This document shows, piece by piece, positions 18,919-26,624 of a DNA stretch of 64,000 nt (position 1 is its first letter; each line of letters begins with the position of its first letter). Below the pieces are notes generated by a model. The model ran no database searches. It was not told the DNA's origin and saw nothing but the letters and a program-made list of their open reading frames with translations. The DNA comes from Bacillus sp. MYb209 (GTDB taxonomy: Bacteria > Bacillota > Bacilli > Bacillales > Bacillaceae_G), in the NCBI RefSeq assembly GCF_002975175.1, contig NZ_PCNZ01000020.1:1-64000 (forward strand), read 5' to 3'. The position numbers and the translations under genes are program-made.

Positions 18919-20037
18919 TTATAAATTTCCGCGACGCTCTTGTTCTCTTTCAATTGATTCGAATAACGCTTTAAAGTTCCCTTCGCCAAATCCACGAGAA
19001 CCTTTACGTTGGATGATTTCAATAAATAGAGTTGGACGATCTACAATTGGTTTCGTAAAAATTTGCAATAAATAACCTTCTTCGTCACGGTCTACTAGAA
19101 TCTTCAATTCTTTTAATTTATCAATTTCTTCATCAATTTTCCCCACCCGTGCAGTTAACTCATCGTAATACGTATCTGGCGTATCTAAAAACTCAACACC
19201 ATTCGCACGAAGCACTTCAATTGTTTTTACAATGTCACTTGTTAATAAAGCGAGATGCTGTACACCTGCTCCGTTATAGAACTCTAGATATTCTTGAATT
19301 TGTGACTTTCTTTTTCCATCTGCTGGTTCATTAATTGGAAACTTAATACGGCTTCCATTCGTCATAACTTTTGACATTAATGCCGAATACTCTGTGCTAA
19401 TATCGTCATCATCAAAGTGAATCATTTGTTTAAATCCCATGACGTTCTCATAATAACTAACCCATTCTTCCATTTTCTCAACGTTACCAACGACATGATC
19501 TACAGCAATTAAACCGGATTCTTCAAATGGAATATTGAACTCTATCTTTTGAAATCCTGGCATGAATGTTCCTTTATAATTTTTACGCTCTACAAGCGTG
19601 TGAATTGTATCACCATACGTACCAATAACTGCTTTTTTCAATGTACCGTCCTCATCTGTTAACTCTTCAGGAGGAGCAATTGCGACGGCACCACGTTTTA
19701 CTGCTTCCGAATATGCTTTATCAACATCGTCAACAAGTAATGCTACATCTTTCACGCCATCACCATGAGTCTTTACAAACTCCGCGATGCGATTATCGCT
19801 ACTTAAAGCTCCGGACACAACAAAACGCATATTTTTTTGCACAAGAACATAAGATACCTTTTCACGGTTTCCAGTTTCTAATCCAGAGTAAGCAACAATT
19901 TTGAATCCAAATGCTCTCGCAAGGTAATAACTTGATTGCTTTGCATTTCCTACGTAAAATTCCAAATGATCTACATCACGTACTGGAAAAAAGTCCTCCA
20001 TTTGTGCAGCTAGCGTATCCATAGATTTTTGTTTCAT
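18919..20037 (-). CDS. hppD: 4-hydroxyphenylpyruvate dioxygenase
   Basis: 372 residues from the ATG at 20037 (MKQKSMDTLAAQMEDFFPV), preferred over one at 20076 because the protein start matches the family and a GGGGGATGAAG site precedes it. Two glyoxalase-fold halves. Iron ligands are expected at the His of AVDHVVGNV, the His of GVQHLALLT and the Glu of LFIEIIQRKG near the C-terminus. It converts 4-hydroxyphenylpyruvate to homogentisate, the substrate of HmgA two genes downstream. First gene of the operon; a near-match cre site lies upstream. Confidence 0.96.
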   Translation of the reverse strand: MKQKSMDTLAAQMEDFFPVRDVDHLEFYVGNAKQSSYYLARAFGFKIVAYSGLETGNREKVSYVLVQKNMRFVVSGALSSDNRIAEFVKTHGDGVKDVALLVDDVDKAYSEAVKRGAVAIAPPEELTDEDGTLKKAVIGTYGDTIHTLVERKNYKGTFMPGFQKIEFNIPFEESGLIAVDHVVGNVEKMEEWVSYYENVMGFKQMIHFDDDDISTEYSALMSKVMTNGSRIKFPINEPADGKRKSQIQEYLEFYNGAGVQHLALLTSDIVKTIEVLRANGVEFLDTPDTYYDELTARVGKIDEEIDKLKELKILVDRDEEGYLLQIFTKPIVDRPTLFIEIIQRKGSRGFGEGNFKALFESIEREQERRGNL

Positions 20038-20089
20038 AACATCTTCATCCCCCTGTAAATAGATTAAATGGTCCATAATTAAACCTAAT

Positions 20090-20103
20090 CGAAAGCGCTT
20101 CCA
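20090..20103 (-). promoter_or_regulatory. Candidate CcpA (cre) site upstream of hppD
   Basis: CGAAAGCGCTTCCA on the plus strand matches the consensus TGWAANCGNTNWCA at 12 of 14 positions and sits 53 bp upstream of the hppD start codon. This would fit catabolite repression of tyrosine breakdown. Motif match only. Confidence 0.45.
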
Positions 20104-20226
20104 ATGTTCATTAATAGAAATTAGTTAGCAAGCTAACAAATTCTGACCTTTAAAGTTTTCTATCTTTTCTGTCAAATTCCTCTTTTTTTCTTACATATAA
20201 AATTCGACCTTTTTCTCTTTAAAATA

Positions 20227-20262
20227 CAGTGAAACTTTAATCAGCGGGCTTTTGCGAGATAA
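20227..20262 (+). repeat. Short bcr1 remnant
   Basis: GTGAAACTTTAATCAG matches the left end of bcr1, followed by CGGGCTTTT and GCGAGATAAG like its middle and right end. The central stem-loops are deleted. Lies between hppD and the peptide array. Confidence 0.55.
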
Positions 20263-20304
20263 GAGGATAACATTAATACTTGAGGGGATATATGAGAGGA
20301 AAAC

Positions 20305-20352
20305 AAAAAAGACTCCAACATATTAACTATTTACTAATATGCTAGAGTCTTT
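20305..20352 (-). terminator. Terminator of the small-peptide array
   Basis: On the minus strand, AGACTCTAGCATATTA pairs imperfectly with TTAATATGTTGGAGTCT, followed by six or more T. It lies 58 bp after the last array gene. Confidence 0.8.
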
Positions 20353-20409
20353 ATTTTTTTAGAATAATGGTACGTACGGTGTATAAAAACTTATTGTTAT
20401 CAATATTCA

Positions 20410-20520
20410 TCATACTAATACATTTGTAAGGAATATAATAAACGCTGTCAATACTGCAGCTCCACTTGCTGATCCTAAAATATCCATTTTTGTTACTTGT
20501 AATACTTGTTCCTTGTTCAT
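20410..20520 (-). CDS. Small hydrophobic peptide, divergent array copy 6 (DUF3948-like)
   Basis: 36 residues, starts MNKEQVLQVTKMDILGSASG and ends FLTNVLV. It differs from the other copies at about ten positions but keeps length, the SASGA motif and one predicted membrane helix. It is the promoter-distal and probably oldest copy. The family resembles what I remember as DUF3948, a B. cereus-group family of unknown function; that name needs checking. Confidence 0.75.
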   Translation of the reverse strand: MNKEQVLQVTKMDILGSASGAAVLTAFIIFLTNVLV

Positions 20521-20563
20521 ATTCCTCATTCTCCCTTCTCTTGTTTTTGTTACAAAACTTTTA

Positions 20564-20674
20564 TTATACTAATACACTTGAAAGAAATACGATTAATGCT
20601 GTTAATACTACTGCTCCGCTTGCTGATCCTAAGAAGTCACCTTTTGTTACATTTAATACTTGCTCGTTGTTCAT
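20564..20674 (-). CDS. Small hydrophobic peptide, array copy 5 (DUF3948-like)
   Basis: 36 residues, MNNEQVLNVTKGDFLGSASG then AVVLTALIVFLSSVLV. The first 12 residues are polar, the rest forms one hydrophobic helix with a small-residue GSASGA stretch at its start. No signal peptidase site is evident. RBS AGGGAGA precedes the ATG by 8 nt. Protein sequence identical to copies 1-4. Confidence 0.78.
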   Translation of the reverse strand: MNNEQVLNVTKGDFLGSASGAVVLTALIVFLSSVLV

Positions 20675-20717
20675 AATTTTCATTCTCCCTTCTCTTATTT
20701 TTGTTACAAAACTTCTA

Positions 20718-20828
20718 TTATACTAATACGCTTGAAAGAAATACGATTAATGCTGTTAATACTACTGCTCCGCTTGCTGATCCTAAGAAGTCACCTTTTG
20801 TTACATTTAATACTTGCTCGTTGTTCAT
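20718..20828 (-). CDS. Small hydrophobic peptide, array copy 4 (DUF3948-like)
   Basis: Encodes the same 36-residue peptide as copies 1-3 and 5. The nucleotide sequence differs from its neighbours by only one or two silent changes (for example ACATTT versus ACGTTT on the plus strand), pointing to recent duplication or gene conversion. Confidence 0.78.
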   Translation of the reverse strand: MNNEQVLNVTKGDFLGSASGAVVLTALIVFLSSVLV

Positions 20829-20871
20829 AATTTTCATTCTCCCTTCTCTTATTTTTGTTACAAAACTTCTA

Positions 20872-20982
20872 TTATACTAATACGCTTGAAAGAAATACGA
20901 TTAATGCTGTTAATACTACTGCTCCGCTTGCTGATCCTAAGAAGTCACCTTTTGTTACGTTTAATACTTGCTCGTTGTTCAT
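20872..20982 (-). CDS. Small hydrophobic peptide, array copy 3 (DUF3948-like)
   Basis: Same 36-residue peptide as the neighbouring copies, with identical RBS and spacer. Function unknown; leaderless antimicrobial, small membrane regulator or toxin-like roles are all possible and none is shown by sequence. Confidence 0.78.
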   Translation of the reverse strand: MNNEQVLNVTKGDFLGSASGAVVLTALIVFLSSVLV

Positions 20983-21025
20983 AATTTTCATTCTCCCTTC
21001 TCTTATTTTTGTTACAAAACTTCTA

Positions 21026-21136
21026 TTATACTAATACGCTTGAAAGAAATACGATTAATGCTGTTAATACTACTGCTCCGCTTGCTGATCCTAAGAAGTC
21101 ACCTTTTGTTACGTTTAATACTTGCTCGTTGTTCAT
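21026..21136 (-). CDS. Small hydrophobic peptide, array copy 2 (DUF3948-like)
   Basis: Same 36-residue peptide and same 154-bp unit. The unit from 20983 to 21136 is nearly base-for-base identical to the unit after it. Confidence 0.78.
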   Translation of the reverse strand: MNNEQVLNVTKGDFLGSASGAVVLTALIVFLSSVLV

Positions 21137-21179
21137 AATTTTCATTCTCCCTTCTCTTATTTTTGTTACAAAACTTCTA

Positions 21180-21290
21180 TTATACTAATACGCTTGAAAG
21201 AAATACGATTAATGCTGTTAATACTACTGCTCCGCTTGCTGATCCTAAGAAGTCACCTTTTGTTACGTTTAATACTTGCTCATTGTTCAT
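21180..21290 (-). CDS. Small hydrophobic peptide, array copy 1 (DUF3948-like)
   Basis: Promoter-proximal copy, same 36-residue peptide. Its own leader differs from the internal spacers: AAAAGGAGAATG precedes the ATG and the sequence upstream (21291-21412) is AT-rich with repeated TTACGTAA-like words. This is where transcription of the array should begin. Confidence 0.78.
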   Translation of the reverse strand: MNNEQVLNVTKGDFLGSASGAVVLTALIVFLSSVLV

Positions 21291-21347
21291 ATCATTCATT
21301 CTCCTTTTTTATAAGTTATCTATATGTAATTTCCAAGAAATGATTAT

Positions 21348-21412
21348 TTCATAGTTTTCACGTTAACGTTACATTGAAATTAATTACGTAACGTTTGTAA
21401 CATTAATGTAAC
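21348..21412 (-). promoter_or_regulatory. Candidate promoter/operator of the peptide array (weak match to the TTACA element)
   Basis: On the minus strand TTACA-TTAA-TGTTA lies at the left of a 40-bp stretch, and exactly 19 nt after that stretch is TATGAA, a possible -10. This copies the geometry of the eight elements found at 36.6-48.2 kb, but the third half-site and the TTCGATAGT segment are poorly conserved (TTTCAAT). The remaining upstream DNA (21413-21596) has further TTACGTAA-like words and no gene. Confidence 0.4.
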
Positions 21413-21596
21413 ATAACTATTATTACGTTGCAATATAATTACGTAAATTTTATTACACTTTTTTTACGTTTTTTTAAATAAACACTCAAAAACCTTGTTT
21501 TAATGCATTTTCTACTACAATCATGTTTGTAACAATAGTGTAATATTACGGTCATAAAGCGAAATGTAATATTATTCATCTCTATTTTGTTACAAA

Positions 21597-21687
21597 ACAA
21601 AGTGGAACTTTAATCAGTGAGGGTTCCATTCCCTATGATTATTCCCCCCACCAATCGAGCTTTTACTGGCAATTAATGCGGGATAAA
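21597..21687 (+). repeat. Truncated bcr1 repeat
   Basis: Starts AAAGTGGAACTTTAATCAGTG and ends TTAATGCGGGATAAA, matching both ends of bcr1, but the central CTCCCACC stem is missing. About 91 bp. Confidence 0.7.
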
Positions 21688-21762
21688 ATACTATCTTTCC
21701 AAGATAAGTTTATATGTTTCCTCTATATAACTATGTATAATGGAAACAAAGAGGTGGTCATT

Positions 21763-22635
21763 TTGAAATTAATCGCACTAGATATGGATGGTACACTACT
21801 ATCATCTAATCTTGAAATCTCCAAAGAAAACTTACAAGCTATCCAAACCGCAAAAGAAGCTGGTCATATTGTAATGATTTGTTCTGGCCGTGCAAAAGAG
21901 GATGCTTTGAAATTATTGGAAGAATATCAACTATCTCTTCCAGTTGGAGCAAGCAATGGGGCAATTGTTTATGTGGACGGAAAAGTAATTAACTCGCGTT
22001 GTTTACAAAATGATAAGGTATACAAGCTTGCAAAATTACTAGAATCTGAAGGTTTCCCATATAAGTTGTACACAAATAAAGGGGTTTATTCTCCTTATAC
22101 ATGGCAAGGTCAAGTCATGCAGGCATTCGAAGAAAACAAACATACACTAGATGTTACACTTGAGGAACTTGAAAGAATTACAGAAAAACAAAAGAAATCT
22201 AACTTAATTACTGATTTCCAAAAAATCGAAGATGTCGTAAATAATCCAGAATTAGAAATATCTAAATTCTTCATTTTAACATTTGATGCTGCTCATCGTT
22301 CACAGCTATTACAAACTTTACAAGAAGATACGGACATTTCAGTTACGGCATCAGCTCCTACTAATGTAGAAATTATGGATAAGCATGGCCATAAAGGCAA
22401 TGGTTTGCAAGAAATGGCAGCTTATTTCAATATACCAATTGAAGATACTGTTGCAATCGGCGATAACTTTAATGACGTGCCAATGTTACAAGTTGCTGGC
22501 TTATCAGTTGCAATGGGAAATGCCGAAGAAGATGTAAAAAAACTATGTGACGTTGTAACATTAACAAACAATGAACATGGTGTTGCTCATGCAATCGAGC
22601 AATTTGTATTGAAACAACCTTCATCTAGTAAATAA
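21763..22635 (+). CDS. Cof-type HAD-superfamily phosphatase
   Basis: 290 residues, apparently starting with TTG at 21763 (AGGTGG 6 nt upstream); a longer frame into the bcr1 remnant is unlikely. HAD motifs: I is LDMDGTLL at the N-terminus, II is MICSGR, III/IV is KGNGLQEMAAYF and AIGDNFNDVPML. The cap domain between II and III places it in the HAD-IIB (Cof) class that dephosphorylates sugar phosphates or cofactors; substrate unknown. TATAAT at 21736 is a candidate -10. Confidence 0.92.
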   Translation: MKLIALDMDGTLLSSNLEISKENLQAIQTAKEAGHIVMICSGRAKEDALKLLEEYQLSLPVGASNGAIVYVDGKVINSRCLQNDKVYKLAKLLESEGFPYKLYTNKGVYSPYTWQGQVMQAFEENKHTLDVTLEELERITEKQKKSNLITDFQKIEDVVNNPELEISKFFILTFDAAHRSQLLQTLQEDTDISVTASAPTNVEIMDKHGHKGNGLQEMAAYFNIPIEDTVAIGDNFNDVPMLQVAGLSVAMGNAEEDVKKLCDVVTLTNNEHGVAHAIEQFVLKQPSSSK

Positions 22636-22677
22636 AAAAAAGGACTCTTTCACTTTTTGAAAGAGTCCTTTTTTTTA
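22634..22677. terminator. Bidirectional terminator between the HAD gene and oppF
   Basis: AAAGGACTCTTTC/GAAAGAGTCCTTT stem with A-run and T-run on the two sides. It serves convergent genes and overlaps the oppF stop codon. Confidence 0.85.
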
Positions 22678-23640
22678 CACATGGTGACAAGCAACAAAAT
22701 GATCTTCACCCACATTACGGAATTCTGGTACATTCGTTTTACAAATATCTGTAGCAAAGGGGCAGCGTGTATGAAACCGGCAACCTGACGGCGGATTTGC
22801 CGGACTTGGAATATCCCCTTCTAAAATAATCCGTTCTCGCTTAACCGTTGGATCCGGTATTGGCACTGCTGATAATAATGCTTTTGTATATGGATGAAGT
22901 GGATTCGCAAATAACTCATCACGTGGTGCTGTTTCCACAATAGTTCCTAAATACATAATTCCAATTTTCGTACATAAATGCTCCACAACACTTAAATCAT
23001 GTGAAATAAATAAATAGGATAATCCCTTTTTCTCCTGTAATTCACTAAATAAATTAATGATTTGCGCTTGAATAGATACATCTAATGCCGCAACAGGCTC
23101 ATCAGCCACAATAAATTCTGGATCTAATACCATTGCTCTTGCAATAACGATACGCTGACGTTGCCCTCCGGAAAACTCATGAGGGTACCGGTCAATATGA
23201 TACGGAGCTAAACCACATAACTCCAGTACCTCTATCACTTTTTCGCGGACATTTTCTTTCGTTGCTAGTCCGTGAGCCAACATCGGTTCCCCAAGTGCTT
23301 CTCCAATTCTCATTCTTGGATTTAATGAGCTAAATGGATCTTGAAAGACGAGCTGCATATTAGGACGATGCTTTCTCAGCTCCTCTTTTGATAAAGCATG
23401 AACATCTTGACCTTTAAATTTCACTTCACCTTCTGTTTTTTGAACGAGACGGAGAATTGTTTTCCCTATCGTCGTTTTCCCACTTCCAGACTCTCCTACA
23501 AGGCCAAACACTTCTCCTTTATCAATTGTAAAGCTTACCCCATCTACCGCTTTCACATGTCCAATCGTTCTACTAAATACGCCGCCCTTAATCGGAAAAT
23601 ACGTTTTTAAGTTCGTCACTTCTAATAATGGTTCACTCAT
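22675..23640 (-). CDS. oppF: Oligopeptide ABC transporter ATP-binding protein OppF
   Basis: 321 residues. Walker A GLVGESGSGKTT, signature FSGGQRQRIVIARAM, Walker B FIVADEPVAALD and H-loop SHDL are all intact. The C-terminal oligopeptide/dipeptide region has the Cys-rich PSGCRFHTRCPFATDIC, typical of OppF and possibly binding an Fe-S cluster. Its ATG overlaps the oppD stop codon (ATGA). Last gene of oppABCDF. Confidence 0.96.
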   Translation of the reverse strand: MSEPLLEVTNLKTYFPIKGGVFSRTIGHVKAVDGVSFTIDKGEVFGLVGESGSGKTTIGKTILRLVQKTEGEVKFKGQDVHALSKEELRKHRPNMQLVFQDPFSSLNPRMRIGEALGEPMLAHGLATKENVREKVIEVLELCGLAPYHIDRYPHEFSGGQRQRIVIARAMVLDPEFIVADEPVAALDVSIQAQIINLFSELQEKKGLSYLFISHDLSVVEHLCTKIGIMYLGTIVETAPRDELFANPLHPYTKALLSAVPIPDPTVKRERIILEGDIPSPANPPSGCRFHTRCPFATDICKTNVPEFRNVGEDHFVACHHV

Positions 23641-24617
23641 TGCCCAGCACGCTCCTCATATAACCAACAAGCTACTTTATGATCCTCATCATGCACATTA
23701 AAATTTGGCGCTTCATTTTTGCATATTTCCATGCAATGCTCACAACGACCGCTAAAGTAACAAAACTCATCTAAGCCAACTAAATTCGGAACTTGCCCTG
23801 GAATAGAATAAAGTTTATCTGTTCGTTTCCCCATTACTGGTTTTGATTTTAGCAACCCTTTCGTATATGGATGTTTAGGATTTTGAAATAGCTCTACTAC
23901 TGGAGCTTCTTCAATGACTTTACCACCATACATAACAACAACGTAATCGGCCATTTCCGCTACAACACCTAGATCATGTGTAATTAATAAGATAGACGTT
24001 TTAAATTCCTCTTTTACTTGTCTTAATAAGTCTAATATTTGCGCTTGAATCGTAACATCCAGAGCTGTTGTCGGTTCATCTGCAATTAATAACTTTGGAT
24101 TACAACTAAGTGCAACAGCAATCATAATACGTTGTAACATGCCACCGCTTAGTTCGTGCGGATAAGAATGGACAATTTCATCAGCACGAGCAATACCGAC
24201 TTTACGAATTAATTCAATTGCTTTTTTGTATGCTTCGTTTTTGCTAAGTAGTTCATGCTCTCTTAACGGCTCAACAATTTGCTCTCCAACAGTGAAGACT
24301 GGATTAAGCGATGTCATCGGTTCCTGGAAAATCATCGCGATATCATTTCCTCTTAAACTACGAAGTTCTTTCTCTTTCATTCCTAAAAGGCTTTTTCCTT
24401 CATAAAGAATATCGCCACCAACGATACCGCCAGATTCAGCAATAAGTCCCATAATAGATAAGGCCGTTACACTTTTCCCGCAACCTGATTCGCCTACTAC
24501 ACAAACTGTTTCACCTTCCCGAACTGAAAAGCTAACATGATTGACAGCCTTTACTGTACCTTCTTCCGTCTGAAAGTGTGTTTGTAAATCCTTTAGCTCT
24601 ACTACTGCTTTACTCAT
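23637..24617 (-). CDS. oppD: Oligopeptide ABC transporter ATP-binding protein OppD
   Basis: 326 residues. Walker [13 protein letters not shown], signature [15 protein letters not shown], Walker [14 protein letters not shown]-loop THDL, and a C-terminal oligopeptide-type domain with clustered Cys ([15 protein letters not shown]). Forms a heterodimer with OppF to energise peptide import. RBS GAGGAAGC precedes the ATG. Confidence 0.96.
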   Translation of the reverse strand: MSKAVVELKDLQTHFQTEEGTVKAVNHVSFSVREGETVCVVGESGCGKSVTALSIMGLIAESGGIVGGDILYEGKSLLGMKEKELRSLRGNDIAMIFQEPMTSLNPVFTVGEQIVEPLREHELLSKNEAYKKAIELIRKVGIARADEIVHSYPHELSGGMLQRIMIAVALSCNPKLLIADEPTTALDVTIQAQILDLLRQVKEEFKTSILLITHDLGVVAEMADYVVVMYGGKVIEEAPVVELFQNPKHPYTKGLLKSKPVMGKRTDKLYSIPGQVPNLVGLDEFCYFSGRCEHCMEICKNEAPNFNVHDEDHKVACWLYEERAGQ

Positions 24618-24627
24618 GCTTCCTCAC

Positions 24628-25551
24628 CTACCGCTTCATCTTTGGATCTAATGCATCACGAAGTGCATCGCCCAGTAAATTAATTGATACAACTGTTATA
24701 AAGATTGCAAAACCGGGCGGGATCCATAACCACGGACGCTTTTGGAAATCGATTAATGAATTTGCTGCACTAATCATATTTCCCCACGATGGTGTAGGTG
24801 GAACGACACCAAGACCTAGATAGCTTAGTGCAGACTCTCCTAATATAGAACCCGCAACACCTAATGTTGATACAACAATTAATATTGGTAAAACATTTGG
24901 GATTAAATGATATACAATTTTGCGGTAATCTTTTATTCCTAACACATCAGCAGCCTGCATAAACGATTGTTCTCGAAGCGATAAAATTTGCCCCCGTACG
25001 AGACGGGCAAGTCCTGGCCATCCTACTAAACTTAAAATAATCATAATGACATAAAGACGATAATCAGATGGTACTTTCCATTCTGATAAAATAGCACCCA
25101 TTATAATAAGTAACGGTAATCCTGGCATCGACATTAAAATATCGGCAAGGCGCATTATAATATTGTCGACGATACCACGGTAAAAACCTGCAATAGCTCC
25201 TAATAAAGCTCCTAGTATAACTGATAAAACCATTGAAGCTAAGCCAATTGTTAATGAAATCCGCCCCGCTTGCATAAGCCTTGTTAAAATATCCCTTCCT
25301 AATTGATCTGTACCAAGCCAATGAGAAAAACTAGGTGGTTTGTTAATTAGCGCAACTTGTATTTTTCCGGATGCATACGGTGAAAAGAATGGACCGATAA
25401 AACAAAATAAAAACATAAAAACTAATGCATAAAACCCTATAAGTGCCATCTTATTTTTCTTTATCCTTTTAAAAGCTTGCCTCCACGGTGATGATTCATT
25501 CCGTCTTTTCTTTTTTGCTTTTTTCTCTGTAATTGCTGTAACAGTTTCCAT
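24628..25551 (-). CDS. oppC: Oligopeptide ABC transporter permease OppC
   Basis: 307 residues. An N-terminal cytoplasmic stretch is followed by one helix and a five-helix permease domain. OppC hallmarks: HWLGTDQLGRDILTRLMQAGR, the EAA-loop equivalent ADVLGIKDYRKIVYHLIPN, and the C-terminal LGDALRDALDPKM. Pairs with OppB. Spaced 10 bp from oppD and 12 bp from oppB. Confidence 0.96.
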   Translation of the reverse strand: METVTAITEKKAKKKRRNESSPWRQAFKRIKKNKMALIGFYALVFMFLFCFIGPFFSPYASGKIQVALINKPPSFSHWLGTDQLGRDILTRLMQAGRISLTIGLASMVLSVILGALLGAIAGFYRGIVDNIIMRLADILMSMPGLPLLIIMGAILSEWKVPSDYRLYVIMIILSLVGWPGLARLVRGQILSLREQSFMQAADVLGIKDYRKIVYHLIPNVLPILIVVSTLGVAGSILGESALSYLGLGVVPPTPSWGNMISAANSLIDFQKRPWLWIPPGFAIFITVVSINLLGDALRDALDPKMKR

Positions 25552-25563
25552 CTCTTTCCCCCC

Positions 25564-26520
25564 TTACTTCAACCGAATACGTGGATCAACAACTGCATAT
25601 ACAACATCCGCTAAAAAGTTTGAAAAAATTGTTAAACAAGAAAGAAACATCGTAAATGCCATTAATACTGTATAATCACGGAAATTAAGCGCTTCTAATT
25701 GAATATTGCCGATACCTGGCCAGTTGAAAATTTGTTCAATAATAATTGCCCCTGAAAACAATCCTGGTAACTCAAATGCAAGCAATGTAATAGCCGGTAA
25801 AATTGCATTTTTTAATGCATGTTTATAAATAACAGTCTTCTCCTTTAAACCTTTTGCTCTAGCCGTTCGAATATAATCTTGCCGTATAACTTCTAACATA
25901 CTCGTTCTAAAATAGCGAGTTAATGAGCCTACTCCAAGGAGAGTTAAAATAAACACCGGTAAAACCATATGCTTTGAAACTTCTATTACGTAAGCAAGTC
26001 CAGTCGAATTACTACCAACATCAATCATCCCGCCTATCGGTAATAACTTTAAATCAACCGCGAACACTTTAATTAAAAACAAACCGATAAAGAATGAAGG
26101 AAATGACATCGCTGCAAAAACACCAATTGTTACAAGCTTATCGAATAAGGAATGTTGCTTTGTCGCTGAAAATACACCGATAATAAGTGCAATTAGCCAA
26201 ATAAAAAACAATGCAATAACCGCAACAATAAATGAATTCCATATGAATTTATTTAACAATGATGTTACAGGTTCTTGATATTGAAGAGAAAAACCAAAAT
26301 CCCCCTGCAATGCATTACCTAGCCAGTGGAAATATCGCTCAACAATTGGTTTATTTAAACCATATAGCTCTCTAAGCTCCGCAGCTCTTTGTGGTGTAAT
26401 CTTTGGATTTGAATCAATATAGTCACCTGGAAGAAGCGCGAACAAAAAAAAGATAATAACTGACGCACCCAACAATGTAGGAATCATTTGTAACAGCCTA
26501 CGAATGATATATGTTTTCAC
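25564..26520 (-). CDS. oppB: Oligopeptide ABC transporter permease OppB
   Basis: 318 residues from a GTG at 26520 (product MKTYIIRRLLQMIPTLLGAS), selected because GGAGAG precedes it; the longer frame to 26568 has a charged non-family extension. Six membrane helices, with the EAA loop ARAKGLKEKTVIYKHALKNAILP and the standard C-terminal VVDPRIRLK. Between oppA and oppC in the operon. Confidence 0.95.
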   Translation of the reverse strand: MKTYIIRRLLQMIPTLLGASVIIFFLFALLPGDYIDSNPKITPQRAAELRELYGLNKPIVERYFHWLGNALQGDFGFSLQYQEPVTSLLNKFIWNSFIVAVIALFFIWLIALIIGVFSATKQHSLFDKLVTIGVFAAMSFPSFFIGLFLIKVFAVDLKLLPIGGMIDVGSNSTGLAYVIEVSKHMVLPVFILTLLGVGSLTRYFRTSMLEVIRQDYIRTARAKGLKEKTVIYKHALKNAILPAITLLAFELPGLFSGAIIIEQIFNWPGIGNIQLEALNFRDYTVLMAFTMFLSCLTIFSNFLADVVYAVVDPRIRLK

Positions 26521-26624
26521 CCTTTTTCTCTCCAATCTTATGCTTAAAATAGAAGAACATTTTTTCAAAGCGGCACTATTAATTGCCGGATGAAAAAATG
26601 CCTTCTACTTATACATTCTTATCG

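Larger units (their letters stand above)
20410..21290 (-). repeat. Six-copy tandem array of small peptide genes, 154-bp period
   Basis: Start codons lie at 21290, 21136, 20982, 20828, 20674 and 20520, so all copies are spaced exactly 154 bp. Each unit is a 111-bp gene plus a 43-bp spacer carrying AAGGGAGAATG as RBS and the sequence TTTTGTAACAAAA. The five upstream copies are almost identical at nucleotide level and encode the same peptide; the last has diverged. One leader and one terminator bracket the array, so it is probably a single operon giving high dosage of one peptide. Confidence 0.9.

Noticed and set aside
20410-21290. Possible CRISPR-like array because of regular spacing
   Set aside because: The 154-bp units are entirely homologous, each with RBS and a 36-codon ORF; there are no short repeats with unique spacers and no cas genes.
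22634-22677. Hairpin before oppF as a regulator of oppF
   Set aside because: It lies at the 3' ends of two convergent genes and is a simple terminator.
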